The notes: a model not told the origin generated them from the letters alone. A DNA stretch of 45,396 nt from Mycolicibacterium moriokaense (GCF_003347205.1 NZ_QQBJ01000040.1:1-45396), one strand, 5' to 3'; shown: positions 22,766-31,558, counted from the stretch's first letter. A program made the numbers and translations.

Positions 22766-23902
22766 GTGAGCGGGCGCCAACGTGTCGTCATCGCCGGCCT
22801 CGGCGACAGCGGAGTGCTCAGCGCCATTAGGTTGGCCCGGCACTGCGACGTCGTCGGGATCTCCGCCAAGCCGGCACTGGTCAGCGGTCAGGAGTTGGGC
22901 TGGCGGCTGTCCAGGCCCGAGGAATGGGCCAGGGCCAACTGGATTCCGTTCGACCGGTTCCGCGCCCTGGACCGGGTGCGCACCGTGCACGGCACGCTGA
23001 CCGGCGTCGACCTGGACGCCCGCAATGTTGCGGTGCTGCGTGACGACGGATCGACCTGCCACGAGGCCTACGACGCGCTGGTCATCTCCACCGGAGTCAG
23101 CAACGGGTTCTGGCGCACGCCGAACCTGCAGTCGCACAAGCAGATCGGCGATGACATTCGCCACGCCCACCAGCGCCTCACCGACGCCGACTCGGTGATA
23201 GTGATCGGCGGCGGCGCCGCGGCGATCAGCAGCGCCGCGCAGATCGCCACCACCTGGCCGGGCAAGCGGGTCGACCTGTACTACCCCGGCGAGCGCGCGC
23301 TGCCGTCGCACCACCCGCGGATCTGGGAGAAGGTGCGGCGGCGCCTCACCGACGCCGGCGTCGGGCTGCACCCCGGCCACCGGGCAGCCATACCGGAGGG
23401 CTTCCCGTGCGACGAGATCACCGCCGAGCCCGTCGAGTGGACATCCGGTCAACCGCAGGCGACGGCGGAGGCCGTGCTGTGGGCGGTCGGGCGGGTGCGG
23501 CCCAACACCGACTGGCTGCCCACGGAGCTGCTCGACGAGCACGGCTTCGTCCGGGTGACGCCCGAGCTGCAGGTGCCCGGCCACGCGGACGTGTTCGCCG
23601 TCGGTGACGTGGCGGCGACCGACCCGCTGCGCAGCTCCGCCCGCAATCGCGGCGACGGCATCCTCGCCCACAACGTCCGCGCGCACTTCGACGGCAAGCC
23701 GTTGCGCTCGTTCCGGGCGCCGAACCGGCGCTGGGGCTCGGTGCTCGGCGTGCAGCCGAACGGGCTGGAGGTGTTCACCCCGAAGGGCCAGGCGTTCCGG
23801 TTCCCGGCATGGTCCTTCGACCGGTTGCTGATGCCGGTGATCGTGCGATGGGGTATCTACCGCGGGGTGCGCGAGAACCAACCCATTAGCCTGGCCCCGT
23901 GA
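22766..23902 (+). CDS. FAD-dependent pyridine nucleotide-disulfide-type oxidoreductase (AIF/FSP1-like)
   Basis: The 378-residue protein has an N-terminal FAD-binding Rossmann motif (VIAGLGDSGVLSA), LVISTGV before the second domain, an NAD(P)H-binding VIVIGGGAAAISSA (about 150) and the C-terminal FAD contact DVFAVGDVAATDP. This is the layout of NADH dehydrogenase-like, AIF or FSP1-type enzymes that reduce quinones or other acceptors. There is no CxxxxC redox pair. The GTG at 22766 places the first glycine motif close to the N-terminus as expected. Its stop overlaps the start of the following SDR gene (GTGA), so the two are coupled. Confidence 0.8.
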   Translation: MSGRQRVVIAGLGDSGVLSAIRLARHCDVVGISAKPALVSGQELGWRLSRPEEWARANWIPFDRFRALDRVRTVHGTLTGVDLDARNVAVLRDDGSTCHEAYDALVISTGVSNGFWRTPNLQSHKQIGDDIRHAHQRLTDADSVIVIGGGAAAISSAAQIATTWPGKRVDLYYPGERALPSHHPRIWEKVRRRLTDAGVGLHPGHRAAIPEGFPCDEITAEPVEWTSGQPQATAEAVLWAVGRVRPNTDWLPTELLDEHGFVRVTPELQVPGHADVFAVGDVAATDPLRSSARNRGDGILAHNVRAHFDGKPLRSFRAPNRRWGSVLGVQPNGLEVFTPKGQAFRFPAWSFDRLLMPVIVRWGIYRGVRENQPISLAP

Positions 23903-24789
23903 CGGCGAACTGGACCCCGGCGCGGCTGGGCGATCTGACGGGTAAGCGCATCATCGTGACCGGTGCGACCAACGGCGTCGGCCTCGGTACGGCACGGGCA
24001 CTGGTCCGCGCCGGCGCGCACGTCGTCATGGCCGTGCGCAACACCGAACTCGCCGCGCAGCGCGCAAAGGAGATCGGCGGCTCCACCTCCATCATGAAAG
24101 TCGATCTGGCAGAACAAGCTTCGGTGCGGGCATTCGCCGATGCGCTCGACGAGGACGTCGACATCCTGATCAACAACGCAGGCATGCTCACCCAGGAGCG
24201 CGAGGAGACCGTCGACGGTTTCGAGAAGACGATCGCGGTGAACCTGCTCGGCCCGTTCGCGTTGACCAACCTCGTCTTCCCGCGGGTGCGTTCGCAGATC
24301 ATCAACGTCGGCAGCCAGGCGCACCGCGGGGGCACCCTGCGACTCGACGACATGCACCTGCGCGCAGGCAAGTGGACCGCCCTTGGCGCCTATGCGCGGG
24401 CGAAGCTCGCGGTGATGCTGTGGGGCCTCGACCTGGATCGCCGACTGCGGCAGCGCCGTTCACCCGTCGTCACCCAACTCACCCATCCCGGGTGGGTGGC
24501 ATCGAACCTGTCGCACATCTCCGACAGCCCGGTGATGGCGCTGGCCGATCGCGTTGTCAGGAGGGCGGCCAACTCGCTGGGAAACGACATCGACGCGGGC
24601 GCCGCAACCACCCTGTACTGCATCAGCGAGCCGATCCCGCCCGGCACCTATGTCGGTATCGACGGCAAGTGGGGTCTCAAGGGCGGTCCGGTGATGATCG
24701 GCCGATCCGCAATCGCCTGCGACTACGAGGCGGCCGCCAAGTTGGTCGAGTTCGCCGAAAAAGAAACCGGCACAACGCTGCCCGACTAG
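23899..24789 (+). CDS. Short-chain dehydrogenase, retinol-dehydrogenase-like
   Basis: The 296-residue protein has the SDR cofactor motif TGATNGVG, the NNAG motif (ILINNAGML), the catalytic Ser in NVGSQAH and the Tyr-x3-Lys in YARAKLAV. The long form with RGGTLRLDDMH after the Ser is typical of the retinol-dehydrogenase/WWOX-like group. It should interconvert an alcohol and a carbonyl with NADP(H). It overlaps the upstream FAD enzyme by 4 nt. With the carotenoid oxygenase 2.3 kb upstream, an apocarotenoid aldehyde is a conceivable substrate, but that is guesswork. Confidence 0.85.
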   Translation: MTANWTPARLGDLTGKRIIVTGATNGVGLGTARALVRAGAHVVMAVRNTELAAQRAKEIGGSTSIMKVDLAEQASVRAFADALDEDVDILINNAGMLTQEREETVDGFEKTIAVNLLGPFALTNLVFPRVRSQIINVGSQAHRGGTLRLDDMHLRAGKWTALGAYARAKLAVMLWGLDLDRRLRQRRSPVVTQLTHPGWVASNLSHISDSPVMALADRVVRRAANSLGNDIDAGAATTLYCISEPIPPGTYVGIDGKWGLKGGPVMIGRSAIACDYEAAAKLVEFAEKETGTTLPD

Positions 24790-24793
24790 ACCC

Positions 24794-24813
24794 CGCCGGC
24801 GGCTAGGCCGGCG
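24794..24813. terminator. Hairpin between convergent genes
   Basis: CGCCGGC (24794-24800) and GCCGGCG (24807-24813) form a 7-bp stem over 6 nt, at the meeting point of the SDR and acyl-CoA dehydrogenase genes. No T-run follows, so termination here would be of the GC-stem type seen in mycobacteria. Confidence 0.4.
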
Positions 24814-26047
24814 ACCCGTCGGCCACCCGCGGGACCCGGTCGGCCTCGGCGTTGTCGAGCACCAGTTCGGCGACCCTGGACCGGTGCGCTTCAGCGCTGC
24901 CCAGCAGGGCGGCGTCGGTGACGGCGCGCTTGAAGTACAGGTGCGCCTGATGCTCCCAGGTGAACCCGATCCCGCCGTGCACCTGGATGGTGTCCGCAGC
25001 GATTCGGCTCAATGCGGCCGACGATGTCGCCTGGGCGATGCTGACCGCGAGAGCCGGGTCGTCCGACCCGTCCGTCAGCGCCCAGACCGCGTGATAGGCC
25101 GCCGAGCGCGCATGCTCCAGATCGACGAGCAGGTCTGCCAGCTTGTGTTTGACCGCCTGAAACGATCCGATCGGCCTGCCGAACTGCAGCCGGGACTTCG
25201 CGTAGTCGACCGCCAGGTCCAGCAGATGCTGGCCTGCGCCGACCTGTTCGACGGCCAGTAGCGCCGCACCGACATGCAGTGCGTGTTCGATCACCCGATC
25301 GGCCTCGGCCGGCCCCGCCACCAGACGGCCTGGCGCGCCGGACAATTCGATGCTCGCCTGCGGTCGGGTCAGGTCCAGCGTGCCCAGCGGGCTGCGTTTC
25401 ACTCCTGACGCCGCCGCCTCGACGGCATAGAGCGCCACCCCGTCCGGACCCCGCGCGGCGACCAGCAGATCGTCGGCGGCGCCAGCATCGACGACGCGCT
25501 CGACCGTGCCGGTGAGCGCATCGCCGTCCGCGGTGACCGCGACCGAGTCCGGATCGAAGGCGCCGGCGTTATCGACGACGGCGAGCGCGGCGGTGCGCCT
25601 GCCCTCCACCAACTCGGCCAACAACCCGTCGCGGACTTCGCCCGCCGGAGCCGCCACCAGCGCGGGAATCGCCAGGAACACGGTGCCGAACACCGGCCCG
25701 CAGGCCAGCGACGCGCCGAGTTCCTCGACCGCGACGGCCTGGTCGACGAGCGTGCCGCCAACGCCGCCGGCGGCCTCGGGCACCGACAGCCCGAGCACGC
25801 CGAGTTCGGCGCCCAGCCGCGCCCACACCGTCTCATCGAACGGTGGATCGGACGCCATCAGCTGCCGCACCGTCTGCTCGTCGAGGTTGTCGGCGCAGAA
25901 CTTGCGCACCGCGGCGCGCAGTTGGCCCTGCTCGTCGGTGAACGTGAACTCACCCTGATCCGCAAGCTCCTCAGCCTTTTTGCGGGGCTGATCCGCAAGC
26001 TCCTCAGCCTTTTTGCGGGGCTGATCCGCAAGCTCCCATGCCCGCAT
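24803..26047 (-). CDS. Acyl-CoA dehydrogenase subunit lacking the catalytic Glu
   Basis: The 414-residue protein is an acyl-CoA dehydrogenase (FTFTDEQGQLRAAVRKFCAD ... LQFGRPIGSFQAVKHKLADL ... IQVHGGIGFTWEHQAHLYFKR). Where family members have the catalytic Glu before GT (as in YEGTSQ) it reads ALLGSAEA, with Leu in its place. In mycobacterial FadE pairs one subunit often lacks this Glu and the pair forms an alpha2beta2 enzyme for sterol or other bulky acyl-CoAs; this gene probably encodes the non-catalytic partner of the upstream gene. Its N-terminus carries two and a half copies of ELADQPRKKAE from a 33-bp DNA repeat. The ATG at 26047 lies inside the upstream gene; a GTG at 26062 is an alternative. 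Confidence 0.85.
   Translation of the reverse strand: MRAWELADQPRKKAEELADQPRKKAEELADQGEFTFTDEQGQLRAAVRKFCADNLDEQTVRQLMASDPPFDETVWARLGAELGVLGLSVPEAAGGVGGTLVDQAVAVEELGASLACGPVFGTVFLAIPALVAAPAGEVRDGLLAELVEGRRTAALAVVDNAGAFDPDSVAVTADGDALTGTVERVVDAGAADDLLVAARGPDGVALYAVEAAASGVKRSPLGTLDLTRPQASIELSGAPGRLVAGPAEADRVIEHALHVGAALLAVEQVGAGQHLLDLAVDYAKSRLQFGRPIGSFQAVKHKLADLLVDLEHARSAAYHAVWALTDGSDDPALAVSIAQATSSAALSRIAADTIQVHGGIGFTWEHQAHLYFKRAVTDAALLGSAEAHRSRVAELVLDNAEADRVPRVADGSPA
25955..26036. repeat. 33-bp tandem repeat, about 2.5 copies
   Basis: Two identical 33-bp units (25955-25987 and 25988-26020) are followed by the first 16 bp of a third (26021-26036). Because the unit is a multiple of three it keeps the reading frame of the downstream FadE, adding 11 residues per copy. 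The upstream FadE ends inside the repeat in another frame. Each unit also carries a GAGGAG stretch on the coding strand. Confidence 0.9.
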
Positions 26048-27206
26048 CCGCCCGCAGATCACCCGGCAGGCCCAGCACCCGCTCGCCCAGGATGTTGCGC
26101 ATCACCTCGGACGTGCCGCCCTCGATGGTGTTGGCCCTGCTGCGCAGGAACCGCTGCTGCACCGGGCCGCGCCAGTCGCCCCCGTCGCGGGCCGCGTCGC
26201 GCATCTCGTACCCGTGATACAGAAGCCCTTCCGGCCCAAGCAGATCCATGCACCACTGGTAGATGTGCTGGTTCAACTCGGCGCCCACCAGCTTGCCGAT
26301 CGAGCCCTCGGGCCCCGGGCCGCCGACCGTCGCCGCGGCGCGGGAGCGCTCCGACGTCAGCCGCTGCGCCTCGGAACGCAGCCACAGCAGGCTGAGCCGG
26401 TCCCGCAGCACCGGGGTGTGCAGATCCGGTCGTGACGCCCACAGCGACACGGCGTCGGCGATGGTGCCCGCGCCGCGCCTGCTTCCGCTGGCGCCCAGCG
26501 CGCTGCGCTCGTTCATCAGCGTGGTCATCGCGACGCGCCAGCCGTCGCCGACGCCGCCGAGCCGATGGGTGTCGGGGATGCGCGCGTCGGTCATATAGAC
26601 CTCGTTGAACTCGGCCTGGCCGGTCATCTGGCGCAGCGGTCGAGTCTCCACGCCGTCGCCGTGCATGTCGATGACGAAGTAGGTCAACCCCTTGTGCTTC
26701 GGCAGGTCGGGGTTGGTGCGCGCGAGCAGCAGGCCCCAGCGGGCGCGGTGCGCCAAGCTGGTCCACACCTTCTGGCCGTTGACAACCCACTGGTCGCCGT
26801 CGGGGACCGCCGACGTCGCCAGCCCGGCCAGATCCGATCCCGCGCCGGGCTCGGAGAACAGCTGGCACCAGATGTCCTCGGTTGTCGCCAGCGGCCGTAG
26901 CAGCTGCCGTTTCACCTCGTCGGTCTGTGCGTGCTCGCGCACGGTTGGCGCCGCCATCCCGTACCCCATCGGGTTCAGCGCGAGAGGGACGGGACCGCCC
27001 GCGCCCTGCAGGATGCCGTCGGCGACCGCCTGCAGACCGCGCGACACCCCGAGGCCGCCGAGACCCTCGGGAAAGTGCACCCACGACAGCCCGGCGTCGT
27101 AGCAGGCGCCGAGGAATTCGGGGGTTGCGACGGAGCGCGGGTCGTGCTCGGCGACGACCTGTCTGGCCAGATCGGCGACGCGCTCGGAGTCGGCGGCGGT
27201 GCTCAT
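26004..27206 (-). CDS. Acyl-CoA dehydrogenase, catalytic subunit
   Basis: The 400-residue protein has WCQLFSEPGAGSDLAGLAT (FAD/substrate loop), WVVNGQKVWTSLAHRARW and the C-terminal RANTIEGGTSEVMRNILGER, in which the Glu of IEGG matches the catalytic base. It should oxidise an acyl-CoA to the trans-2-enoyl-CoA with FAD. It overlaps the next FadE gene by 44 nt and its last codons (GMGACGSAPQKG) come from the 33-bp repeat, so its natural C-terminus has probably been extended. The ATG at 27206 is chosen; ATGs at 27236 and 27260 are in frame but lack ribosome sites. Likely partner of the Glu-less subunit downstream. Confidence 0.88.
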   Translation of the reverse strand: MSTAADSERVADLARQVVAEHDPRSVATPEFLGACYDAGLSWVHFPEGLGGLGVSRGLQAVADGILQGAGGPVPLALNPMGYGMAAPTVREHAQTDEVKRQLLRPLATTEDIWCQLFSEPGAGSDLAGLATSAVPDGDQWVVNGQKVWTSLAHRARWGLLLARTNPDLPKHKGLTYFVIDMHGDGVETRPLRQMTGQAEFNEVYMTDARIPDTHRLGGVGDGWRVAMTTLMNERSALGASGSRRGAGTIADAVSLWASRPDLHTPVLRDRLSLLWLRSEAQRLTSERSRAAATVGGPGPEGSIGKLVGAELNQHIYQWCMDLLGPEGLLYHGYEMRDAARDGGDWRGPVQQRFLRSRANTIEGGTSEVMRNILGERVLGLPGDLRADAGMGACGSAPQKG

Positions 27207-27420
27207 CGGTAGACCCGGCAGGCCCGGCCGGCGCATTGCCGGCGTCGAATTTTCTCGCAAGCTTCGCTCATGCAGTCACGATAGGTAACGATGATTCATC
27301 GCCGCGGGTCGGGGGACCGCTACGCGGCGTACTGAACAGGGGCTCGGTATTGTCGGAGGCGTTGTCACTAAAGCAGAGGTCGCGCGACCGGGTGACGTTA
27401 CGTGAAGGACGTGATGACCC

Positions 27421-28641
27421 ATGCGCGCGCCGCTGAAACCACCCACCCAGCCTGCGCCGGATCCCGCCTCGGTGCGCACCGCGGGTGGCCGCAGGTTGTC
27501 GGTGTTGCTGGTCGAGGACGACCGCGCCGACGCGCTTCTGGTCGAGGAATTGATCGCCGATGCCGCCGCCGACATCGCGTGTGCGTGGGCGCAGTCGGTG
27601 GCCGACGCCGAGCGTGAGCTGGCGCTCACCCGGCCCGACTGCGTGCTGCTGGACCTCAATTTGCCCGACGCGAACGGCATCGCCGCGCTGGAACGGATCA
27701 AGAAGGTCGACGCCAACATCCCCATCGTCGTGCTGACCGGGCTGGCAGACGAGCACTTCGGCATGTCCGCCGTCGCGTCCGGAGCGCAGGACTATCTGGT
27801 CAAGGGCCGGGTCGAGCCCGACATGCTCAGGCGCGCGGTGATGTACGCGATCGAACGCAAGCGGGCCGAGCTCACCGCCGTGGAACTGCATGCCAGCCGG
27901 CTGCGCGCCATGGAGAACGCCCGCCTCGAGCGCGGCCTGTCGCCGTCGCCGCTGCTGTTGGACGACCCCGGGGTGGAGATCATCGCGCGTTACGTACCGA
28001 GCCGGGAGAACGCCTTGCTCGGCGGCGACTTCTACGACTTCGTCCAGACACCGGACCGGGCCGTGCACGTGATGATCGGCGACGTCGCCGGGCACGGTCC
28101 CGACGAGGCCGCACTGGGGGTGGCGTTGCGCATCGCCTGGCGGGCGCTGACGTTCGCCGGTCTGCGCGGCCGCGACCGGATGCGCGAGCTGGACAGGATC
28201 CTTCGCACCGAGCGCGCGAGCAAGGGCATCTTCGCGACCGTGCTGAGCCTGGCCGTGCCGCCCGAGGGCACCACGTTCCGCGCCGTGCGGGCCGGGCATC
28301 CGGGGATGCTGCTGCACGGCGAGGGGACGGTGGACTGGCTGGAGCCCCCCGGTGGCCCCGCGCTCGGCCTGCACTCCGGCGACTGGGACTATCACGTTGT
28401 GGACTGGCCGCAGGGCACCGGACTGGTGTTGCTCACCGACGGGCTCTTCGAGGGACATTCGGGGAGCGGAAACGAGCGTCTGGGCGAGCAGGGCTTGCTG
28501 GAGCTGGCACGCAAGCATGCCGCCCTGCCGGGTGCGCAGTTCGTCGACGCGCTCATCGGCGAAGCGGCGCACCGGGCCCAGGCGCACGGCGGGCTGACCG
28601 ACGACATCGCGGTGGTCCGCGTGGAGCGCACCGCTCGATGA
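27421..28641 (+). CDS. Receiver-domain PP2C (SpoIIE/RsbU-type) phosphatase
   Basis: The 406-residue protein begins with a receiver domain (about 26-140) with the acidic VEDD, phospho-acceptor Asp78 in LLDLNLPD and Lys128. A helical linker and a PP2C phosphatase domain follow with GGDFYDF (Asp203), GDVAGHG (Asp221), LLTDGLFEG and GLTDDIAVV, all metal ligands in place. Proteins of this layout dephosphorylate STAS antagonists in partner switching, freeing a sigma factor when the receiver is phosphorylated. GAAGGA precedes the ATG. It overlaps the histidine kinase by 4 nt. The likely substrate is the STAS protein at 31199-31558. Confidence 0.9.
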   Translation: MRAPLKPPTQPAPDPASVRTAGGRRLSVLLVEDDRADALLVEELIADAAADIACAWAQSVADAERELALTRPDCVLLDLNLPDANGIAALERIKKVDANIPIVVLTGLADEHFGMSAVASGAQDYLVKGRVEPDMLRRAVMYAIERKRAELTAVELHASRLRAMENARLERGLSPSPLLLDDPGVEIIARYVPSRENALLGGDFYDFVQTPDRAVHVMIGDVAGHGPDEAALGVALRIAWRALTFAGLRGRDRMRELDRILRTERASKGIFATVLSLAVPPEGTTFRAVRAGHPGMLLHGEGTVDWLEPPGGPALGLHSGDWDYHVVDWPQGTGLVLLTDGLFEGHSGSGNERLGEQGLLELARKHAALPGAQFVDALIGEAAHRAQAHGGLTDDIAVVRVERTAR

Positions 28642-30263
28642 CAGACCGCGACGCGGGCGCGCACGCGGCCAGACCGAAGCCCGTACGGCGGCTCACCGTG
28701 CAGGGCTGGCAGAACCTGATGCTGGCCGCGATGGGCGTGGTGGTGATCGCCGGTGTCACCGCAGGCGCCTTCCTGATGAACCGCACCGACCGGCTGTCCG
28801 CCGAGTTGATCAACGACATCCAGCCGGCGCGGGTGGCCTCCTACAAGTTGCAGGCCGCCCTCACCGACCAGGAGACGGCCGTCCGCGGGTACGTGATCTC
28901 GTCGGACCGGCAGTTTCTCGATCCCTACTTCGAAGGGCAGATCGCCGAACAGCAGGCGGCAGAAGACATCCGGCAGCGCGTCGGCGACAGGCGAGACCTG
29001 CTGGCCGACGTGGATGCGATAGAACGCAACGCCCAGACGTGGCGCGCGACGTACGCCGAGCCCGTGATCGCGGGTATCGCCGGCGGCTCCCGCTCCGTCG
29101 TCAGCCGCGACACGACGGAAGCTGGAAAGGTCCAATTCGACCGCATCCGAGAGCTTTTCGACCATCAGGAAGCCCAGTTCGTCTCAGTTCGCGAACAGGG
29201 ACTCCAGCAGCTGGACCGGATGCGCTTCTGGCGCAACACACTTGCGGTGGCGATGATCGTGGTCTTCGCGGTGCTGTTGGCGGCGCTCGCGCTCCTGGTT
29301 CGCAGCGCGGTCACCCGCCCACTGGGCTCCCTGGCCGCGGCGTGCCGTCGCATCACGGAGGGCAACTTCGGCGAACGGATCGTCCCCCGCGGGCCGCGCG
29401 ACATCCGGTCGATCGCGGTGGACGTCGAGGACATGCGGCAGCGGATCGTCGACGAACTCGATGCGTCCCGCGACGCGCGGGCCGCGCTCGACGAGCAGAC
29501 CGAGGAGTTGCGACGGTCCAACGCCGAACTCGAGCAGTTCGCCTACGTCGCCTCCCACGACCTGCAGGAGCCGCTGCGCAAGGTGGCCTCGTTCTGCCAA
29601 CTGCTGGAAAAGCGCTACGGCGACAAGTTGGACGAGCGCGGCACCGAGTACATCGCGTTCGCGGTCGACGGGGCCAAGCGGATGCAGGCGTTGATCAACG
29701 ACCTGCTCACCTTCTCGCGGGTCGGACGGCTCAACGCCACGCACACCGAGGTCGACCTCGACGAGATGCTGACCAATGCGCTGGACAACCTGTCCACCTC
29801 GATCGAGGAGGCGGGCGCGGAAGTGGTACGGCCCGCGGACCCGCTGCCCGCCGTGGATGGCGACCCGACGCTGCTGGCGATGTTGTGGCAGAACCTGATC
29901 GGCAACGCGGTGAAGTTCCGTCGCGAGGACGTCGCGCCCAGGATCGTGATCGAGTGCGAACAGGGCACCGGCCCTCATGACGGCGACTGGCTGTTCGGGG
30001 TGACCGACAACGGCATCGGCATCGCCGAGGAGTTCTCCGAGAAGGTGTTCGTCATCTTCCAGCGCCTGCACGTCCGCGAGATGTACAGCGGGACCGGCAT
30101 CGGGCTAGCGTTGTGCAAGAAGATCGTCGAGCATCACGGCGGCTCCATCTGGGTCGACACCTCCCACACCCCGGGAACCCGAATCCAGTTCACCCTGTCC
30201 GCAACACCCACCACCGAACCCAACGAGATCCCGGCGAACCTTCTGGAAGGAACACACGAGTGA
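28638..30263 (+). CDS. CHASE3-HAMP sensor histidine kinase
   Basis: The 541-residue kinase has transmembrane helices at about 27-47 and 200-222. They flank a CHASE3 sensor domain with the typical LTDQETAVRGYVISSD. A HAMP domain (about 223-275) and a HisKA domain with His307 in ASHDLQEPLRKV follow. The ATPase domain holds the N box NLIGNAVKF, DNGIGI and GTGIGLALCKK. The H box is of the phytochrome-kinase type. The signal sensed outside the membrane is unknown. It is translationally coupled to the phosphatase before it and the response regulator after it, and should phosphorylate one or both receivers. Confidence 0.92.
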   Translation: MTDRDAGAHAARPKPVRRLTVQGWQNLMLAAMGVVVIAGVTAGAFLMNRTDRLSAELINDIQPARVASYKLQAALTDQETAVRGYVISSDRQFLDPYFEGQIAEQQAAEDIRQRVGDRRDLLADVDAIERNAQTWRATYAEPVIAGIAGGSRSVVSRDTTEAGKVQFDRIRELFDHQEAQFVSVREQGLQQLDRMRFWRNTLAVAMIVVFAVLLAALALLVRSAVTRPLGSLAAACRRITEGNFGERIVPRGPRDIRSIAVDVEDMRQRIVDELDASRDARAALDEQTEELRRSNAELEQFAYVASHDLQEPLRKVASFCQLLEKRYGDKLDERGTEYIAFAVDGAKRMQALINDLLTFSRVGRLNATHTEVDLDEMLTNALDNLSTSIEEAGAEVVRPADPLPAVDGDPTLLAMLWQNLIGNAVKFRREDVAPRIVIECEQGTGPHDGDWLFGVTDNGIGIAEEFSEKVFVIFQRLHVREMYSGTGIGLALCKKIVEHHGGSIWVDTSHTPGTRIQFTLSATPTTEPNEIPANLLEGTHE

Positions 30264-30700
30264 CATCAGCTGTAGGCGCGATCGACGTCCTGTTGGTCGA
30301 GGACGATCCGGGTGATGAACTCATCACCCGGGAAGCCTTCGAGCACAACAAGATCAACAACAACCTGCACGTCGCCCACGACGGCGAGGAGGGGCTGGAC
30401 TTCCTCTACCAGCGGGGGGCGTACGAAGGCGCGCCGAGGCCCGACCTGATCCTGCTCGATCTGAACCTGCCGAAGTACGACGGCAGGCAACTGCTCGAGA
30501 AGATCAAATCCGATGCCGACCTGTGCCACATCCCCGTCGTGGTGCTGACCACCTCGGCGGCCGAAGAGGACATCCTGAAGAGCTACAAGCTGCACGCCAA
30601 CGCCTACGTCACCAAGCCGGTGGACCTGGACCAGTTCATGAGCGCCGTCCGCCAGATCGACGAGTTCTTCGTTCAGGTGGTGCGGCTGCCCAAGCCGTGA
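30260..30700 (+). CDS. Single-domain response regulator (Rcp1-like)
   Basis: The 146-residue protein is one receiver domain with VEDDPGDE, Asp67 in LLDLNLPKYDG, LTTS and Lys119 in AYVTKP. The DPGDE and LPxxDG features match response regulators paired with phytochrome-type kinases. There is no output domain, so it may carry phosphate between the kinase and the receiver-phosphatase or act as a sink. GGAAGG precedes the GTG at 30260, which overlaps the kinase stop. Confidence 0.9.
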   Translation: MTSAVGAIDVLLVEDDPGDELITREAFEHNKINNNLHVAHDGEEGLDFLYQRGAYEGAPRPDLILLDLNLPKYDGRQLLEKIKSDADLCHIPVVVLTTSAAEEDILKSYKLHANAYVTKPVDLDQFMSAVRQIDEFFVQVVRLPKP

Positions 30701-30713
30701 CGACGGCCGATCC

Positions 30714-31166
30714 TCAAGGGACCAGGCCCTGCGCGGCGGCGATGTGGTTCCACTCCAGGGAGACGGTGGTGCCCGCGGGCGTCGAGTCGATGGTGGCCCG
30801 GTCGGCCAGCGCCTCCATCAAAGGGATGCCGCGGCCCCGCGAGATGGCCTTCTTCTCACTGTCGGCGATGCGCCACGCGCCCTCGTCGGCGACCGTGACG
30901 GTGAGGATGGCCGAACCGGTGTCGTAGTCGGCAGACAGGTGCATCGCCCCGGGATTTTCCACCGTCGCGTAGGCGAACTCCGCGGCGTTGGCCAGTGCTT
31001 CATTGACCGCCAGCACGACATCACTGACCTTCGTCGGGTCCAGTTGGAAATATCGTTTGAGCCACACCGCGAACTCTTGGCGCATCTGCGCGGCGCAGGC
31101 AGCATCAGCGAGGACACTTGTCTGTGCGAACCGTGTTCTCGAGTCGCGTTGTCCGGAGTCTCGCAT
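30714..31166 (-). CDS. RsbW-like anti-sigma factor / serine kinase
   Basis: The 150-residue protein is a GHKL ATPase of the RsbW/SpoIIAB group. It has VVLAVNEALANAAEFAY (N box), a VADEGAWR segment in place of the usual G1 motif, and RGRGIPLMEALAD near the G2 region. Such proteins bind a sigma factor and phosphorylate their STAS antagonist. In M. smegmatis a homologue beside rsfB and a similar kinase/phosphatase set (RsbW3) controls SigF, and the gene order here looks the same. It lies 32 nt downstream of the STAS gene on the same strand and converges on the response regulator. Confidence 0.82.
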   Translation of the reverse strand: MRDSGQRDSRTRFAQTSVLADAACAAQMRQEFAVWLKRYFQLDPTKVSDVVLAVNEALANAAEFAYATVENPGAMHLSADYDTGSAILTVTVADEGAWRIADSEKKAISRGRGIPLMEALADRATIDSTPAGTTVSLEWNHIAAAQGLVP

Positions 31167-31198
31167 TTCAGATTGCTGGCTACCCGATAACCGACCTT

Positions 31199-31558
31199 TT
31201 AACTCGTCAGCGCGGCAAGTGCTTCGTCGAGCGTGGCGTAGAGATCGACCACGTCGGTGACGCCGACGAGTTTGAGGGGCCGGCTGGTCGCGGGGCCGTC
31301 GGCCACCACCGCCAGCCGGATGGCCGGTGCGAGCTCGTCCTGGGACGCGATCAGCACGCCCATTCCCGCTGAGGCGAGGAACTCCACGGCGGTCATGTCG
31401 ACGACGACGGCGCTCGGGGAGCTCTTGGCGGCCTCGGCGATGGCCTTCTCCAGATCGGGGGACGTGAGCATGTCCACCACCCCGGCGACAGACACCACAC
31501 TGACCGAATCGATGCGGCGCTCCTCGATTGCGCAGCTGCTTGAAGCCGCACCCTCCAT
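31199..31558 (-). CDS. rsfB: STAS anti-anti-sigma factor, RsfB-like
   Basis: The 119-residue STAS-domain protein has VVVDMTAVEFLASAGMGVL-type sequence, in which Ser63 of FLASAGMG is the residue phosphorylated in RsfB of M. smegmatis; the position matches exactly. Unphosphorylated STAS binds the anti-sigma kinase and releases the sigma factor. GGAGG stands 5 nt before the ATG at 31558; further in-frame ATGs upstream lack this. The RsbW-like gene follows. The receiver-PP2C at 27421 is the likely phosphatase that reactivates it. Confidence 0.82.
   Translation of the reverse strand: MEGAASSSCAIEERRIDSVSVVSVAGVVDMLTSPDLEKAIAEAAKSSPSAVVVDMTAVEFLASAGMGVLIASQDELAPAIRLAVVADGPATSRPLKLVGVTDVVDLYATLDEALAALTS

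Noticed and set aside
31170-31200. Possible SigF promoter between the STAS and RsbW-like genes (GTTA ... GGGTAG on the minus strand)
   Set aside because: The spacer is 14 bp and both hexamers deviate; the gap is so short that cotranscription is more likely.
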